NCBI RefSeq assembly: GCF_000758605.1
Contig: NZ_CP009282.1
Location: 6,014,001 to 6,078,000, forward strand
Length of the DNA stretch: 64,000 bases
Reading direction: 5' to 3'
Source of the DNA: Paenibacillus sp. FSL R5-0912
GTDB lineage: Bacteria > Bacillota > Bacilli > Paenibacillales > Paenibacillaceae
Part shown: piece after piece, positions 26,189-36,450 of the stretch
Numbering within the stretch: the first letter of the stretch is position 1
Layout of the letters: each line of letters starts with the position of its first letter
Made by a program: the position numbers and the translations under genes
The notes under the pieces: generated by a model
The model's database searches: none
Seen by the model: the letters and a program-made list of their open reading frames with translations, nothing else
Told to the model about the DNA's origin: nothing

Positions 26189-26312
26189 GGCTCCTCTTCC
26201 TTTCCGGTTGGAATGATAACGGCTCCGCCGGTATTATATCTTGGCGAAGCCGTCCATGAGCAGCAGGTTCCTGTGATCTCCTCCAAAGGTGCAGGTATAT
26301 TCTCTATGAGGC

Positions 26313-27863
26313 TTATTTCTTCAGGCCTTTATCCTTAAGGAATTGCTCGAATTGTTTGGTTACCTCTGTTACATATTTCTCTTCGCCCGCTTCCTTCAGC
26401 TTACCGTATAATGCAGGCCAGGTTTCTTCGAAGTCGAGTGTTCCCGTAACCAGTCCCCGTTTATATTCACCCCAGACCGCATTCAGGTTGGCGATCTCCG
26501 TATTCACCGGCTCGGAATTGAACTTGAAGGCACCTACAGGATTGACCTCTGAATTGGAATTGATCTTTTTGGTCTCTTCCCAGACATTCTCCGGTTGCCC
26601 TTCTTTCAGATAGGAGTTGAATACGCTGCCAAAAACCCAGTCCATATTCGGCAGATAACGGGAATCCGCCTTTGCCTTGATGTAATCCCCATCGGCCTTA
26701 TCATAGTGTTCACCGGCAACACCATTGCAGAGCAGATTGTACAGCTCCTTGTCGGTATTCACCAGATTAAGGAACATCATCGCACGTTCCGGATTAGGGG
26801 CCGTACGGCTGATCGACTGGTTGGTCGTAGCCGAATAGCCGTTGGAGAACCAGTCGCTAAGCGGTACAGTAATAACTTCGTTGCCGCCGTTTTTGGCCTT
26901 CACCTCAGCCTCCACACCCGGCTTGAGAGTAACATTGAAATCGACTGCAATTTGGCCTTTGGCCAGGTAATCATTCGCTTTTTCGGTAGCGGCATCCTTG
27001 TAAATATAGCCTTCCTTATACCATTTGCTGGCCAGCCGGAAATTGTCCAGCTCTTCTTCCGGATAACGCTGCAGCGTATACGTAGGATCATCCGTTTTGA
27101 TATAGAAATGGTCATCCAGCCCCGGAACTACCCAATATTTGTCGTCATGGGACTGCGGATTGATGAAGGAAGTGCCGAATACGCCAAACGGAATGATGTC
27201 CGGTTCATTTTGCTTGATTTGGGCCAGGAACGGTTCGATATCCGCTATCTTCTTGATGGAAGCGGTGTCAAGTTTGTACTTGTCGGCGAAGCGCTTCTGG
27301 ATGATGAAGCCATAACGGGAGCCGTTGATCTGCTGGTTCGGGATACCGTAAATTTCCCCGTCGACCGACAGACCGTCCCACATTACCTGCGGCACATCTG
27401 CCTTAAGCTCCGGCGCATATTCATCCAGCAGGGCATCCATCGGCTGGATGGCACCTTTGCGCACCAGCTCTTCGGGCTTCAGCATGTAGCCGGTCCAGAG
27501 AATGTCGAACTTCTCGCCCGCTGCAAGCACCGTGTTCATCTTCTGCACATAGTCCCCGATCGCAACAGGCATCAGCTTCACTGTGGCATTAATCTTCGCC
27601 TTCACAATCTTGTTGACTTCCTCCTGCACCTTCTCCTGATCGGCCTGCAGCTGCGACAGCGGATAATACCAGGTCAGTTCGACCGGCTTCAGCTCGCCTG
27701 CGTTTCCTGATTCCGGAGCTGCACTTTGCGTGCTTTCCGCTCCGCTTCCTTCCGCGCCCTTCCCGGCATTGCTATTGCCGCCGTTATTGTTGCCTCCGCA
27801 GCCGGATAGCACCGATCCAACAAGCAATACAGATGCCAGAACTCCAAACAGCTTCTTTTTCAT
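26313..27863 (-). CDS. Sugar ABC transporter substrate-binding lipoprotein (DUF3502 type)
   Basis: The 516-residue protein begins at ATG 27863 (AGGAGG site) with a lipoprotein signal ending VLLVGSVLSGCGG. A low-complexity Gly/Asn/Ser linker anchors the binding domain, which starts VELTWYYPLSQ and contains GEKFDILWTGYM and AMMFLNLVNTDKELYNLLCNG, typical of the LplA-like family-1 binding proteins with a C-terminal DUF3502 region (SEPVNTEIANLNAVWGEYKRGL). It delivers oligosaccharides to the two permeases that follow in the reverse order on the map. The ATPase is missing, as is usual when a shared MsmX-type ATPase is used. Confidence 0.9.
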   Translation of the reverse strand: MKKKLFGVLASVLLVGSVLSGCGGNNNGGNSNAGKGAEGSGAESTQSAAPESGNAGELKPVELTWYYPLSQLQADQEKVQEEVNKIVKAKINATVKLMPVAIGDYVQKMNTVLAAGEKFDILWTGYMLKPEELVRKGAIQPMDALLDEYAPELKADVPQVMWDGLSVDGEIYGIPNQQINGSRYGFIIQKRFADKYKLDTASIKKIADIEPFLAQIKQNEPDIIPFGVFGTSFINPQSHDDKYWVVPGLDDHFYIKTDDPTYTLQRYPEEELDNFRLASKWYKEGYIYKDAATEKANDYLAKGQIAVDFNVTLKPGVEAEVKAKNGGNEVITVPLSDWFSNGYSATTNQSISRTAPNPERAMMFLNLVNTDKELYNLLCNGVAGEHYDKADGDYIKAKADSRYLPNMDWVFGSVFNSYLKEGQPENVWEETKKINSNSEVNPVGAFKFNSEPVNTEIANLNAVWGEYKRGLVTGTLDFEETWPALYGKLKEAGEEKYVTEVTKQFEQFLKDKGLKK

Positions 27864-27901
27864 GTAAGTGACCTCCTGTACTTTGTACATGTAATTGTAT
27901 G

Positions 27902-28786
27902 TTAACCCTTTAGGGAGCCAACCGTAAGCCCTTTGACGAAAAACCGCTGAAAAAACGGGAAGATCACCAGCATCGGTCCGCCGGCCAGTACGGCAATCGC
28001 CATCCGCGCCGAGCTGTTGGGGAAACTCGATAGATCGATGCCCAGCTGTCCGGTAAATTCAGAGTTCGTCGTGAGAAATTCAATGCTGTTGAGCGTCCGC
28101 ACCAGCAGCAGCTGCAGCGGCACTTTGTTCGGATCGTCGATGTAGAGCATCGCGTTGAACCATTCGTTCCAATACGTGAAGGATATCAGAAGACCCAGAG
28201 TAGCCAGCGCAGGCGTCGACAGCGGCAGGATAATCTTGAAGAAAATGCGGAATTCCCGCGCCCCGTCAATTTTCGCCGATTCAATGATCTCCAGCGGAAT
28301 TTTGGACATGAAGCCTTTCATGACCATGATGTTGAACGGCGACAGCAGAATGGGCAGAATCAGCGCCAACAGGCTGTCTTTCAGATGCAGATATTGCGTA
28401 ATGAGAATGTAGGAAGGAACGAGTCCCCCGCTGAACAGCATGGTGAAAAATACATAGAACGTCGTCGCCCGGTTATACCGGTAATCCTGCCGAGAGATCA
28501 CGTATGCAGTCATCGCGGTCAGCAGCAAGCCGGCCAGCGCACCAATAATGGTCACCGTGAAGGTCACTCCATAGGCGCGGAGCAGAATGTCAGGAGCATC
28601 CAGCAGATAGCGGTAGGCATCCAGACTGAAATTTTTGGGGATAAACTGATACCCGTTTTCGGTCAGCGACTTCTCATCTGTCAGCGACACGGCGATGACC
28701 AGCAGAAACGGCAGGACGACCACAATCGACAGCACCGTAAACAGCAGATTAATGAACAGCTTGGAAAATTCGAATTTCTTGCCCAC
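27902..28786 (-). CDS. Carbohydrate ABC transporter permease (YtcP type)
   Basis: This 294-residue permease has about six transmembrane helices and the coupling-loop motif ESAKIDGAREFRIFFKIILPLSTPA (EAA motif) near residue 190. The C-terminus MLVIFPFFQRFFVKGLTVGSLKG is typical of the CUT1-type MalG subgroup. It lies 15 bp after the other permease gene and 38 bp before the binding-protein gene. Confidence 0.93.
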   Translation of the reverse strand: MGKKFEFSKLFINLLFTVLSIVVVLPFLLVIAVSLTDEKSLTENGYQFIPKNFSLDAYRYLLDAPDILLRAYGVTFTVTIIGALAGLLLTAMTAYVISRQDYRYNRATTFYVFFTMLFSGGLVPSYILITQYLHLKDSLLALILPILLSPFNIMVMKGFMSKIPLEIIESAKIDGAREFRIFFKIILPLSTPALATLGLLISFTYWNEWFNAMLYIDDPNKVPLQLLLVRTLNSIEFLTTNSEFTGQLGIDLSSFPNSSARMAIAVLAGGPMLVIFPFFQRFFVKGLTVGSLKG

Positions 28787-28801
28787 TGTCAGGGCACCTC
28801 C

Positions 28802-29788
28802 TTACCACAGGGAATTATCAGAATCAATTTTGCGCACGATTCCGTTTGCCGTCAGCACCAGCACCAGACCCACAACCGACTGGTAAAAGCCTGTAGCCGC
28901 AGACATGCTTACATTACCGACTTCACGCAGCGCACGGTACACATAGGTATCGATGATATCCGTAGAGCCGTAGAGAAAACCTGAGTTGTTCGGGATAAAA
29001 TAATGCAGGCCGAAGTCGCCGCGGAACATGTTGCCGATAGACAGGATCAGCATAATGATGATGATCGGGGCCATCAGGGGGATTGTGATTTTGAACGCCA
29101 TCTGCCGTTTGGTCGCCCCGTCGATCCGCGCTGCCTCGTAATAGTCGCTGTTAATGCCAATAATGCCGGCAAAATAAATCAGCGTGTTGAACCCCACCAC
29201 CTTCCATAATTGAACCAGAATAAGAATCACCGGCCATGGCCCCGCATTCTGGTACCAGCTCACCGGATTCAGCCCGAAGGATTCCAGGGTGCGGTTGATA
29301 AAACCATCCGAATGGTTCAAGAAGGCATAGGCCACATAACCTACAAGTACCCAGGAAAGGAAGTGTGGCAGAAACAAGGCTGTCTGGTAGAACTTGCTCC
29401 ACTTGGCCTTGATTTCGTTCATCAGAATCGCCAGCAGCAGTGCTGCCGAGGTACCTACCACAATGTAGGCGGTATTATATAGAACCGTATTACGGGTTAT
29501 CCGCCACGCCGTATCCGTAGTGAATAAATAACGGAAATTATCCAGTCCCACCCACTTGCTGCCGAAGATGCCGAGATCATACCGGTAATTTTTGAAGGCG
29601 ATAATCAGGCCGATCATTGGAATATACGCAAAAATCAATTTGTACAGGAGTCCCGGCAGTGAGAGCAGAAACAGCTCCCGGTTGTTCCGGAAATGGTGAA
29701 GCTCTCTTCCAATCCACGTTCTTCTGCGCGTTCCCGGCGGCGCACCTGAACTTGCTCTTTGTTCCGCTAGTGGAACCTTATTCAACAT
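28802..29788 (-). CDS. Carbohydrate ABC transporter permease (LplB type)
   Basis: I choose the ATG at 29788 (GGAAGGGG site, 328 residues); a longer reading frame to 29860 lacks a ribosome site. After a basic N-terminus the protein has six transmembrane helices, NYRYDLGIFGSKWVGLDNF in the first periplasm-side loop, and EAARIDGATKRQMAFKITIPLMAP as the ATPase-coupling EAA motif. It is the first gene of the transport operon that also contains the other permease and the binding protein. Confidence 0.92.
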   Translation of the reverse strand: MLNKVPLAEQRASSGAPPGTRRRTWIGRELHHFRNNRELFLLSLPGLLYKLIFAYIPMIGLIIAFKNYRYDLGIFGSKWVGLDNFRYLFTTDTAWRITRNTVLYNTAYIVVGTSAALLLAILMNEIKAKWSKFYQTALFLPHFLSWVLVGYVAYAFLNHSDGFINRTLESFGLNPVSWYQNAGPWPVILILVQLWKVVGFNTLIYFAGIIGINSDYYEAARIDGATKRQMAFKITIPLMAPIIIIMLILSIGNMFRGDFGLHYFIPNNSGFLYGSTDIIDTYVYRALREVGNVSMSAATGFYQSVVGLVLVLTANGIVRKIDSDNSLW

Positions 29789-29971
29789 AACCAAAGCCCC
29801 TTCCTTTCCTTCCTTAGCTGCAGCTGTTTGCCTGTGTACCAGGCTTTGCATGACTAACAATAGCGTGAATCAGGCTTCGGTGTTACTGTACAATTGCAAG
29901 ATTGCTGTAAAGAGGGGCTGTATTGTTGCCAGTTTCCTGTTCCGGCCGGGCGAAGCCATACGTGGCGCAGC

Positions 29972-30012
29972 AAAAAGCCCGCTAAATGAACATCGCTCAT
30001 TTAGCGGGCCTG
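29972..30012 (-). terminator. Terminator of the membrane AraC regulator gene
   Basis: GCCCGCTAAATGA and TCATTTAGCGGGC form a perfect 13-bp stem, followed by a T run on the minus strand. It separates the regulator gene from the ABC operon. Confidence 0.92.
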
Positions 30013-30034
30013 GCTTAAGGCTGCAGAGGCTTGT

Positions 30035-32344
30035 TTACTTGCTGCGGTCAATGGCGGACTTCAGGCGGTATTCCTTCGGCGTCGTTCCGTAGCGGCGTTT
30101 GAACAGACGGTAGAAATAGCTTTCGTTGCCGAACCCGACCTTTTCCATAATCTCTGTAACGGTCAGGTCCTTCTGCTCCAGGTACTCTTTGGCATAGGCC
30201 AGGCGGGCTGCATTGATCTGATCCACGACTGTCGTGCCTTCCTGCGCTTTGAATACCTGTCCCAGATAGACCGGGTTCATCTTGAGCATATCAGCAATCC
30301 GCTGTACATTCAGATCCGGATCGGCGTAATGCTTATCAATAATTTCCTTCACTGTTTCGGCCAGCAGCCGGTTCTTATCCTCCCGCCCGCTGCGCCGCTG
30401 CTCTGCCACCTCGCGTACAACCTCCAGAAGTACGGCCTCAATCTCATCCAGTGTCTCTTTTTCCAGAATACGCCGGTTAACGGCCTGCAGGTTGACCGAT
30501 ACCGGGTTGACGTTGCGGTTGTTCATCTCGCCAAGCGTATTGCTTAAGGTAACCGCAAGATGAAGAACCGCCGAGAACATATTCTCGTAGTTGAAGCTGC
30601 CGAGCAATTCTCTCCATTTGCGGATCGTCTGCTCCGTTTCTGCCAGATCCCCGCCCTTCAGTCCTTCTGTCAGTTGCCGTTCCAGCTCCTGCGGGATACG
30701 CAGCGATTCATTCCGCTCATTCTCCCGCAGCATTTCAGGCTCAATCACTGCTCCCTTGCCGAAGACCATCCGGTAGTTCGAGTGACGCATGGCCAGATTG
30801 TAATGCCGGGAGATACAGCGGTAATCCGTGAACACTTCGCTCAGTGTAACCGTAAAGGTAATATGGTAGTAGTCAAAAATCGTCTGCTGAAGCTCCCGGA
30901 AGCGCTCTTCCAGCTTCGCAAGTGTCCCGGCTCCGCTGCCGGTGATGAAGACCAGATGGCCGCTTTTCATATCGGCCGCTTCACAAGTGCCTTCCAGCCG
31001 CAGCTGCTCCTGGCCGATATTGGCAATGGCAAAGTACAGCAGTGATTCCATCGGCAGCCCCGGATCTGCCGCAAGCCCCTGCAGATTGTCGATCTGCACC
31101 AGCGCCAGCCGCAGCGGCGACGGATAAGCGATGTCTATTCCGTGCTGCTCCCTGATCTGCAGGAATGCCTGTTCATCGAGGCTCTGGCTTGACCCGATCA
31201 GGCTGCGCAGCTGGTAGAGCTTCGCAATATTGGACTGCGAGGCCCGTTCCAGCTCCAGCCCCTTCAGCTTGCTGATCATCTCGGTTACATTCGCCGCAAT
31301 CAGCGACAGCTCATCCTTCGCCTGCGGAGCACCGCGTACATCCTGCGGCACCAGCGTCAGCAGCTGGCCCACCGGCTTATACAGCCGCAAGGCAAAGAAC
31401 ACGGACAGCAGAATAGCGAGCAAAGCAACAGACAGCGTGACCGCTATCTCCGTCCATTTCATCTGCCGGACGCTGCCCAGCACAACATCGTAATCCTGCA
31501 TGCTGACAATCTGCCAGTTATTCAGCGCTTTGCTCAGATAAGTGACCTTATACTTCCTGTCTCCAAATGTATAGTTAAAAGAATTAAGCGGCGCAGACGA
31601 AGAAGCAATCCGCGGCAGCAGGTCCGCCTTGATATTAAGACCGGCCGGAAGAATCCCGTCGGTTGAAATAAGCACCTCACCATCACTGTCCGTAATGAAG
31701 AGTACGTCTTCTTCCCGTTCCGCCACATGATTAAGCGCTTTCATGTTATCCAGCATCCATCCCGGCTTCACTGTCAGAATCAGCACATTGTCATTAATAG
31801 AACCGAGGGTGTCCCCGTCATATATAAAGATCGCAAATACGTCTATCCCCTCATCCTTACCGTCAAGGTCCAGCGGAATCAGCTGCAGCTTCGGCAGATC
31901 CGCCCGCGAGGCCATATAGTCCTTAAGGGAACCGTAAAGAAGACTATTGTTAATATCATGGTTGAGCGACGAGAAGAACCGGTGCTGGGCCCCGTTGTAA
32001 AAAACGGCAGCATGCAGATACGGGGAAGCTGCCACCGTATGGTTGAGGCGCTCAATCTTGAGAATGCTCTGCCTGTAATCCGCGCCGGACTTCAGCGCGA
32101 GCAGCTCTTCGTCATTGTACAGGGAAACGGCCAAATCCTTCACGATACCATTCATGTTCTCTATATTGTAATTAATTTGGGTCAGCAGCTTGCGGTCGGC
32201 TTCATTCTGCAGGCTGAGCACCTTGCCGCGGGCATTCGAATTCACAAATAGGGAAGCCACAGCCAGCGTGGCGACAACAAGCATAAAGCTGAGTATAATC
32301 CGCTGTAAATACTTCCGCGAGCGGATCGTCTGCAATACATTCAT
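30035..32344 (-). CDS. Membrane-anchored AraC-family regulator with extracellular sensor
   Basis: This 769-residue one-component regulator has transmembrane helices at about residues 14-35 and 285-307, flanking a Cache-like extracellular domain. A HAMP-like linker, a helical/GGDEF-like variable region and a C-terminal AraC domain follow (DLNVQRIADMLKMNPVYLGQVFKAQEG and VTEIMEKVGFGNESYFYRLFKRRYGTTPKEYR). The ATG at 32344 follows GGGAGAGAT. It sits just upstream of the LplB/YtcP transporter genes and most likely senses their sugar and activates them, a very common Paenibacillus pairing. Confidence 0.9.
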   Translation of the reverse strand: MNVLQTIRSRKYLQRIILSFMLVVATLAVASLFVNSNARGKVLSLQNEADRKLLTQINYNIENMNGIVKDLAVSLYNDEELLALKSGADYRQSILKIERLNHTVAASPYLHAAVFYNGAQHRFFSSLNHDINNSLLYGSLKDYMASRADLPKLQLIPLDLDGKDEGIDVFAIFIYDGDTLGSINDNVLILTVKPGWMLDNMKALNHVAEREEDVLFITDSDGEVLISTDGILPAGLNIKADLLPRIASSSAPLNSFNYTFGDRKYKVTYLSKALNNWQIVSMQDYDVVLGSVRQMKWTEIAVTLSVALLAILLSVFFALRLYKPVGQLLTLVPQDVRGAPQAKDELSLIAANVTEMISKLKGLELERASQSNIAKLYQLRSLIGSSQSLDEQAFLQIREQHGIDIAYPSPLRLALVQIDNLQGLAADPGLPMESLLYFAIANIGQEQLRLEGTCEAADMKSGHLVFITGSGAGTLAKLEERFRELQQTIFDYYHITFTVTLSEVFTDYRCISRHYNLAMRHSNYRMVFGKGAVIEPEMLRENERNESLRIPQELERQLTEGLKGGDLAETEQTIRKWRELLGSFNYENMFSAVLHLAVTLSNTLGEMNNRNVNPVSVNLQAVNRRILEKETLDEIEAVLLEVVREVAEQRRSGREDKNRLLAETVKEIIDKHYADPDLNVQRIADMLKMNPVYLGQVFKAQEGTTVVDQINAARLAYAKEYLEQKDLTVTEIMEKVGFGNESYFYRLFKRRYGTTPKEYRLKSAIDRSK

Positions 32345-32402
32345 AGGTGATCTCTCCCGGCTCATAGGGTGACCTTAATATAATCCCGCGCCATTTTGCT
32401 TG

Positions 32403-33179
32403 TCAATCCGCTTTTCTGCGGGCCGCCTCCCCGAATTCCTCCGCACCCGGCAGCGTATCCTGCTCTGCATCGAACACATTCCGCAGAAGTGTCCGTGCGA
32501 TTACCCCGTGTCCTGCTGCGTCCGGATGGATTCCGTCGCCATATCTATACGAGGCATTCAGTGACCGCTCCTGCCGGATATGCTCCAGCAGCGGTGTGCG
32601 CAAATCGATTATGCCGTCCGCAGGACATTCACCGGACAGAAGCCAGCCCGCATAACGCTCCAGCACCTCATCGTAATTCTGGTAAGGAGCCAGATAGCTG
32701 AAATCAGCCGCATCCGCCGGCTGCAGCTGGCCGTTCATTGACGGGGCATCGAATGGCGGCGGTGTCATCAGCACAACTGCAGCGCCGGCTTCACGGATTT
32801 GTGTGCTCAGCTGCTGCATCCCCGCCTGATAGGCTGCGAAACGCTCTCCCGACAAGGGATGATAAATCCCGTCATTCATCCCGTAGCAGGCTACGACCAC
32901 ACCCGGAGACGCTGCCGCAAGCTCTCTTGCCAGCCGTTCATGAATGCAGGGACGCGGAAACGGATGCGCCGCTTCGCTAAGGCCCGAGACCGTCTCGCTG
33001 GGGACACCGCCCGGGATTAACTCCACCGCCAGATCCGGACGGTGCTGCTTCAGCCATTCCCGGATTAAGCGGATATACAGTCCATCCGCCGTAATGCTGT
33101 CCCCGAGGAACAGAATCTTGAGATTCGCGGATTTTTTTATCGCGCTATCGATAATCGTATTAATATTTAAAGGCAGCAT
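32403..33179 (-). CDS. SGNH/GDSL-family hydrolase
   Basis: The 258-residue protein has the four SGNH blocks: LFLGDSITADG (Ser nucleophile), GGVPSETVSG, GMNDGIYHP, and DGIHPDAAGHGVIA (Asp-x-x-His). The ATG at 33179 follows AGGAGGGA at 6 bp. No signal peptide is seen, so it acts in the cytoplasm, probably removing acyl groups from imported oligosaccharides. It lies between two AraC-type genes of the cluster. Confidence 0.9.
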   Translation of the reverse strand: MLPLNINTIIDSAIKKSANLKILFLGDSITADGLYIRLIREWLKQHRPDLAVELIPGGVPSETVSGLSEAAHPFPRPCIHERLARELAAASPGVVVACYGMNDGIYHPLSGERFAAYQAGMQQLSTQIREAGAAVVLMTPPPFDAPSMNGQLQPADAADFSYLAPYQNYDEVLERYAGWLLSGECPADGIIDLRTPLLEHIRQERSLNASYRYGDGIHPDAAGHGVIARTLLRNVFDAEQDTLPGAEEFGEAARRKAD

Positions 33180-33412
33180 ATCTTCCCTCCTGATCATTGC
33201 GCTATTTCCCGGCTTGGCCTATGCCAAGCGGTTCTCCTGCAATCTAATGGTAGCGCCCCCTGCCCTTTTCCGCCTTAACGATCCCGACTTTCTTTAGCAT
33301 GATATCGACATGACCGTGTTAATAATAACGCAGCGCATTCGACTTGAGCCTATTTGCTCCAATCTAGTACTGCTATCAAATGCAGCGCTCTTGGCAGCAC
33401 CCGAAGCGGCCC

Positions 33413-34321
33413 TTAGATTTCCTCCGTTTCGGTAGAGACAGCCGTATCTTGCCTCTGACGCAGCCGCCGGCGGTACGCTCCGGGAGTCAGTCCAAACCTC
33501 GAACTGAACAGGCGTGTCAGATAGTTCGGATCTTGAATGCCTACCCGTTCGGCAATTTCCGAAATACCCAGCACCGTACCGCCCAGCAGCTTTTTGGCTT
33601 CTTCCAGGCGCAGATGGAGTACATACTGCAGCGGCGTGGTGCCGATATGCTGTTTCATGCACCTCGTAATATAATCCGCCTGGAAATGCAGCTCCTCTTC
33701 AAGTCCTGCAAGATTGAACGGCTGTCTCCAGTGGACATCCAGGTAGCCTGCCGCCGCCCGGGCCAGCCGGACCGCCGGCTCCGGCTGTGCAGTCCGTATG
33801 CATTCTGCCTGAAGTGCCTCCAGCAGCCCGGCCAGCAGCAGGTGGAGACGCAGCGCATTTTCTGCACTCAGCCGGTTGTGTATCTCGTTCATCTCATGTA
33901 GAATCGGCTCCAGCGCCCCTACATCGACAGTGGCGTATTTCGGCATGTACAGGCGCTGCTGTGCAGAGGGCTCCTCATCCTCCACCGTTCCCTTGGCCAG
34001 CAGGGATGACCAGGGAATATCCTCCCGCCGGATATACGCCGGCTTAGATTCATGGATGAAGTGCACCCAGTATATTTCTGTATCCTCCTCACACGCCCGG
34101 TAACCTTCATGTGACAGTCCCGCCTCCAGCACCAGTAGCTTACCCGGACCCACCGCATACTCCTTGTCCTCTTCTCTCATATAGAGCGTTCCGCGCTTCA
34201 CCAGCAGCAGATCATACACACCGAAGGTGCGGGCGAAATGCCGGTCCCCCGGAGGCCAGACGGCATGTCCCACCGTTACAAATTGCGGCAGCGGCGGAAT
34301 CGCTAATTCCAGACACAGCAC
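33413..34321 (-). CDS. AraC-family transcriptional regulator
   Basis: The 302-residue protein has a cupin-type N-terminal domain (DLLLVKRGTLYMREED, GPGKLLVLEAG) and a C-terminal AraC domain (FNLAGLEEELHFQADYITRCMKQHIGTTPLQYVLHLR and ISEIAERVGIQDPNYLTRLFSSRFGLTPGAYRRR). The start is a GTG 9 bp after AGGAGAG. It is divergent from the GHL6 glycosidase gene, which it probably controls. Confidence 0.9.
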   Translation of the reverse strand: MLCLELAIPPLPQFVTVGHAVWPPGDRHFARTFGVYDLLLVKRGTLYMREEDKEYAVGPGKLLVLEAGLSHEGYRACEEDTEIYWVHFIHESKPAYIRREDIPWSSLLAKGTVEDEEPSAQQRLYMPKYATVDVGALEPILHEMNEIHNRLSAENALRLHLLLAGLLEALQAECIRTAQPEPAVRLARAAAGYLDVHWRQPFNLAGLEEELHFQADYITRCMKQHIGTTPLQYVLHLRLEEAKKLLGGTVLGISEIAERVGIQDPNYLTRLFSSRFGLTPGAYRRRLRQRQDTAVSTETEEI

Positions 34322-34453
34322 TGGCTATCTCTCCTGTCCAAGTCGATTTTGTGCTATTCAAAGTCTATAATATCACTGGCTGCCCCGGCATAAAAGAGGT
34401 ACATTGACTGGGAATCCGCTTTTCATCCAAATCGTATAAGGGGTTGTGTATCC

Positions 34454-36442
34454 ATGCGTTTTCGTCAGGTTCACCTGGACTTCCATACTTCTGAATTAAT
34501 TCCCGGCATCGGCAAAGATTTCTCCAAATCCCAATTTCAGTCCATGCTGCGCGCCGGTCATGTTGACTCTGTTACGGTATTCTCCAAATGCCATCACGGC
34601 TGGGCCTATCATCCCAGTGAAGCCAATGAAATCCATCCGCAGCTCTCCTTCGACCTTTTGGGGGACATGATCAGTGCAGCTCACGAAATCGGAGTCAAGA
34701 CGCCGGTATATCTGTCCGCTGGCCTTGATGAGAAGCTGGCCCGCCGCCATCCCGAGTGGCTGATCCGTGATGCAGAGGACCGCACACGCTGGGTGAAGGA
34801 CTTCATGACGCCGGGTTATCATGAGTTTTGCATGAATACACCTTATCTGGACGTTTTGCTGGCGCAAATCCATGAAGTAGTCTCCCGTTATGATGCTGAC
34901 GGTATCTTCCTCGATATCGTCGGCGGCCGTAAATGCCGTTGCCAGTACTGCGTCTCGGCAATGCAGGCAGCCGGCCAGGATCCCCGCGATGAAGCAGCCG
35001 TCACGGCCCTCGGTGAACAGACTTATCTGAATTATGCACGCCGTGTCCGGGAGACGATTGACGCGGTAAAGCCAGGCCTTCCGGTCTATCATAACAATGG
35101 TCATCAGCAGCGGGGCCGCCGTGATCTTGTCCAGGTTAACAGCCACCTCGAGCTGGAGTCACTTCCGACCGGAGGCTGGGGCTATGATCACTTCCCGCTG
35201 TCAGCACGGTACGCCCAGACCCTGGGCATGGAATTTCTCGGCATGACCGGCAAATTCCATACCTCCTGGGGCGAATTCGGCGGCTACAAGCACCCGAACG
35301 CGCTGCGGTATGAGGCCGCGCTCAGCCTTGCCCACGGTGCAAAATGCTCCATCGGTGATCAGCTTCACCCTTCGGGCTTCATGGATGAAGCGACCTATGC
35401 CCTAATCGGCGCTGCCTATGCCGAGGTAGAGGCGAAGGAGCAGTGGTGCAGCGGAGTGAAGTTCGTTGCGGACATCGCTGTCCTGTCCCTGGAGGCGGCA
35501 CGTGAAGCCTGCCCAGACGGACAGGCGCTGAAGGGACAGCGGAATCTGGCTGATGCAGGAGCAGTGCGTATACTGAGTGAAGGACATTACCTGTATGATA
35601 TCGTGGATACATTCAGTGATTTTGCCGCTTACAAAGTGCTGATCCTGCCGGATGAAGTGCCGGTATGGCCGGAACTGGCTTCCGCTATCGAAGCCTTTAC
35701 CGCTGAAGGCGGCAAAGTGTTGGCCACTGGCCATTCAGGACTCAATACGGCAGGTGATGCTTTTGCGCTGAATCTGGGAATAAGCTGGCTGGGAGCCAAT
35801 GCCTACCGGCCTTCTTACTTTAAGCCGTATTTCACTCCCGGCGCCCTCCTGCCTGCTTCCTATGTAATGTATGGTGAAGGTCAGCTGGTAGAATTGCGGG
35901 AAGGACAATCGCTGGGTCACCTGGAGAACCCGTATTTCAACCGCGATGTCTTTACTTTCTGTTCGCATCAGCATACACCTGGTACCAGAGAAGATAAGGG
36001 ACCGGCCATGGTTGAGAGCAGCAGCGGAATCTACATCGCCTGGGATGTGTTCAGTGACTATGCGGAAGGCGGCCACCTTATCCTCAAAGAGATGGTGCTC
36101 CATGCACTGTCCCGGCTGCTGCCGCGTCCCACCCTGCGCACCGGTCTGCCAGCCCGGGGAATAACAACCCTGCAGTACCAGCCGGCAGAGAAGCGCTATG
36201 TGCACCATCTGCTCTATGCCGCCCCTGCACTGAAGGGCCGTATCGAAGTCATCGAGGACATCGTGCCGCTGCGGGACATTTCTGTCAGCCTGCAAATTCC
36301 GTCTCCTGCCCAAGTCCAGCGGGTCTATCTGGCTCCTTCGATGACTGAGCTGCCGTTTACAGTAAGTCCGGAGGGTGAAATCTCGTACACGATTCCTTAC
36401 ATGGAGAATCACCAGATGGCAGTGATCGAGCTGGCCCGTTAA
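34454..36442 (+). CDS. GHL6-type glycoside hydrolase with beta-galactosidase trimerisation-like domain
   Basis: This 662-residue cytoplasmic protein begins RFRQVHLDFHTSELIPGIG and continues with VTVFSKCHHGWAYHP and RYDADGIFLDIVGGRKCRC, the TIM-barrel pattern of the hypothetical glycosyl hydrolase 6 (GHL6) group related to alpha-fucosidases and alpha-amylases. The Asp in FLDIV is a likely nucleophile. Residues about 360-500 (VLILPDEVPVWPELASAIEAF, GGKVLATG) resemble the beta-galactosidase trimerisation domain. Substrate specificity is not known for this group. It is divergent from the AraC gene at 33413-34321. Confidence 0.8.
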   Translation: MRFRQVHLDFHTSELIPGIGKDFSKSQFQSMLRAGHVDSVTVFSKCHHGWAYHPSEANEIHPQLSFDLLGDMISAAHEIGVKTPVYLSAGLDEKLARRHPEWLIRDAEDRTRWVKDFMTPGYHEFCMNTPYLDVLLAQIHEVVSRYDADGIFLDIVGGRKCRCQYCVSAMQAAGQDPRDEAAVTALGEQTYLNYARRVRETIDAVKPGLPVYHNNGHQQRGRRDLVQVNSHLELESLPTGGWGYDHFPLSARYAQTLGMEFLGMTGKFHTSWGEFGGYKHPNALRYEAALSLAHGAKCSIGDQLHPSGFMDEATYALIGAAYAEVEAKEQWCSGVKFVADIAVLSLEAAREACPDGQALKGQRNLADAGAVRILSEGHYLYDIVDTFSDFAAYKVLILPDEVPVWPELASAIEAFTAEGGKVLATGHSGLNTAGDAFALNLGISWLGANAYRPSYFKPYFTPGALLPASYVMYGEGQLVELREGQSLGHLENPYFNRDVFTFCSHQHTPGTREDKGPAMVESSSGIYIAWDVFSDYAEGGHLILKEMVLHALSRLLPRPTLRTGLPARGITTLQYQPAEKRYVHHLLYAAPALKGRIEVIEDIVPLRDISVSLQIPSPAQVQRVYLAPSMTELPFTVSPEGEISYTIPYMENHQMAVIELAR

Positions 36443-36450
36443 AAAACAAA

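Noticed and set aside
26595..27710. 371-codon plus-strand ORF
   Set aside because: It is antisense to the binding-protein gene and has no family motif or ribosome binding site.
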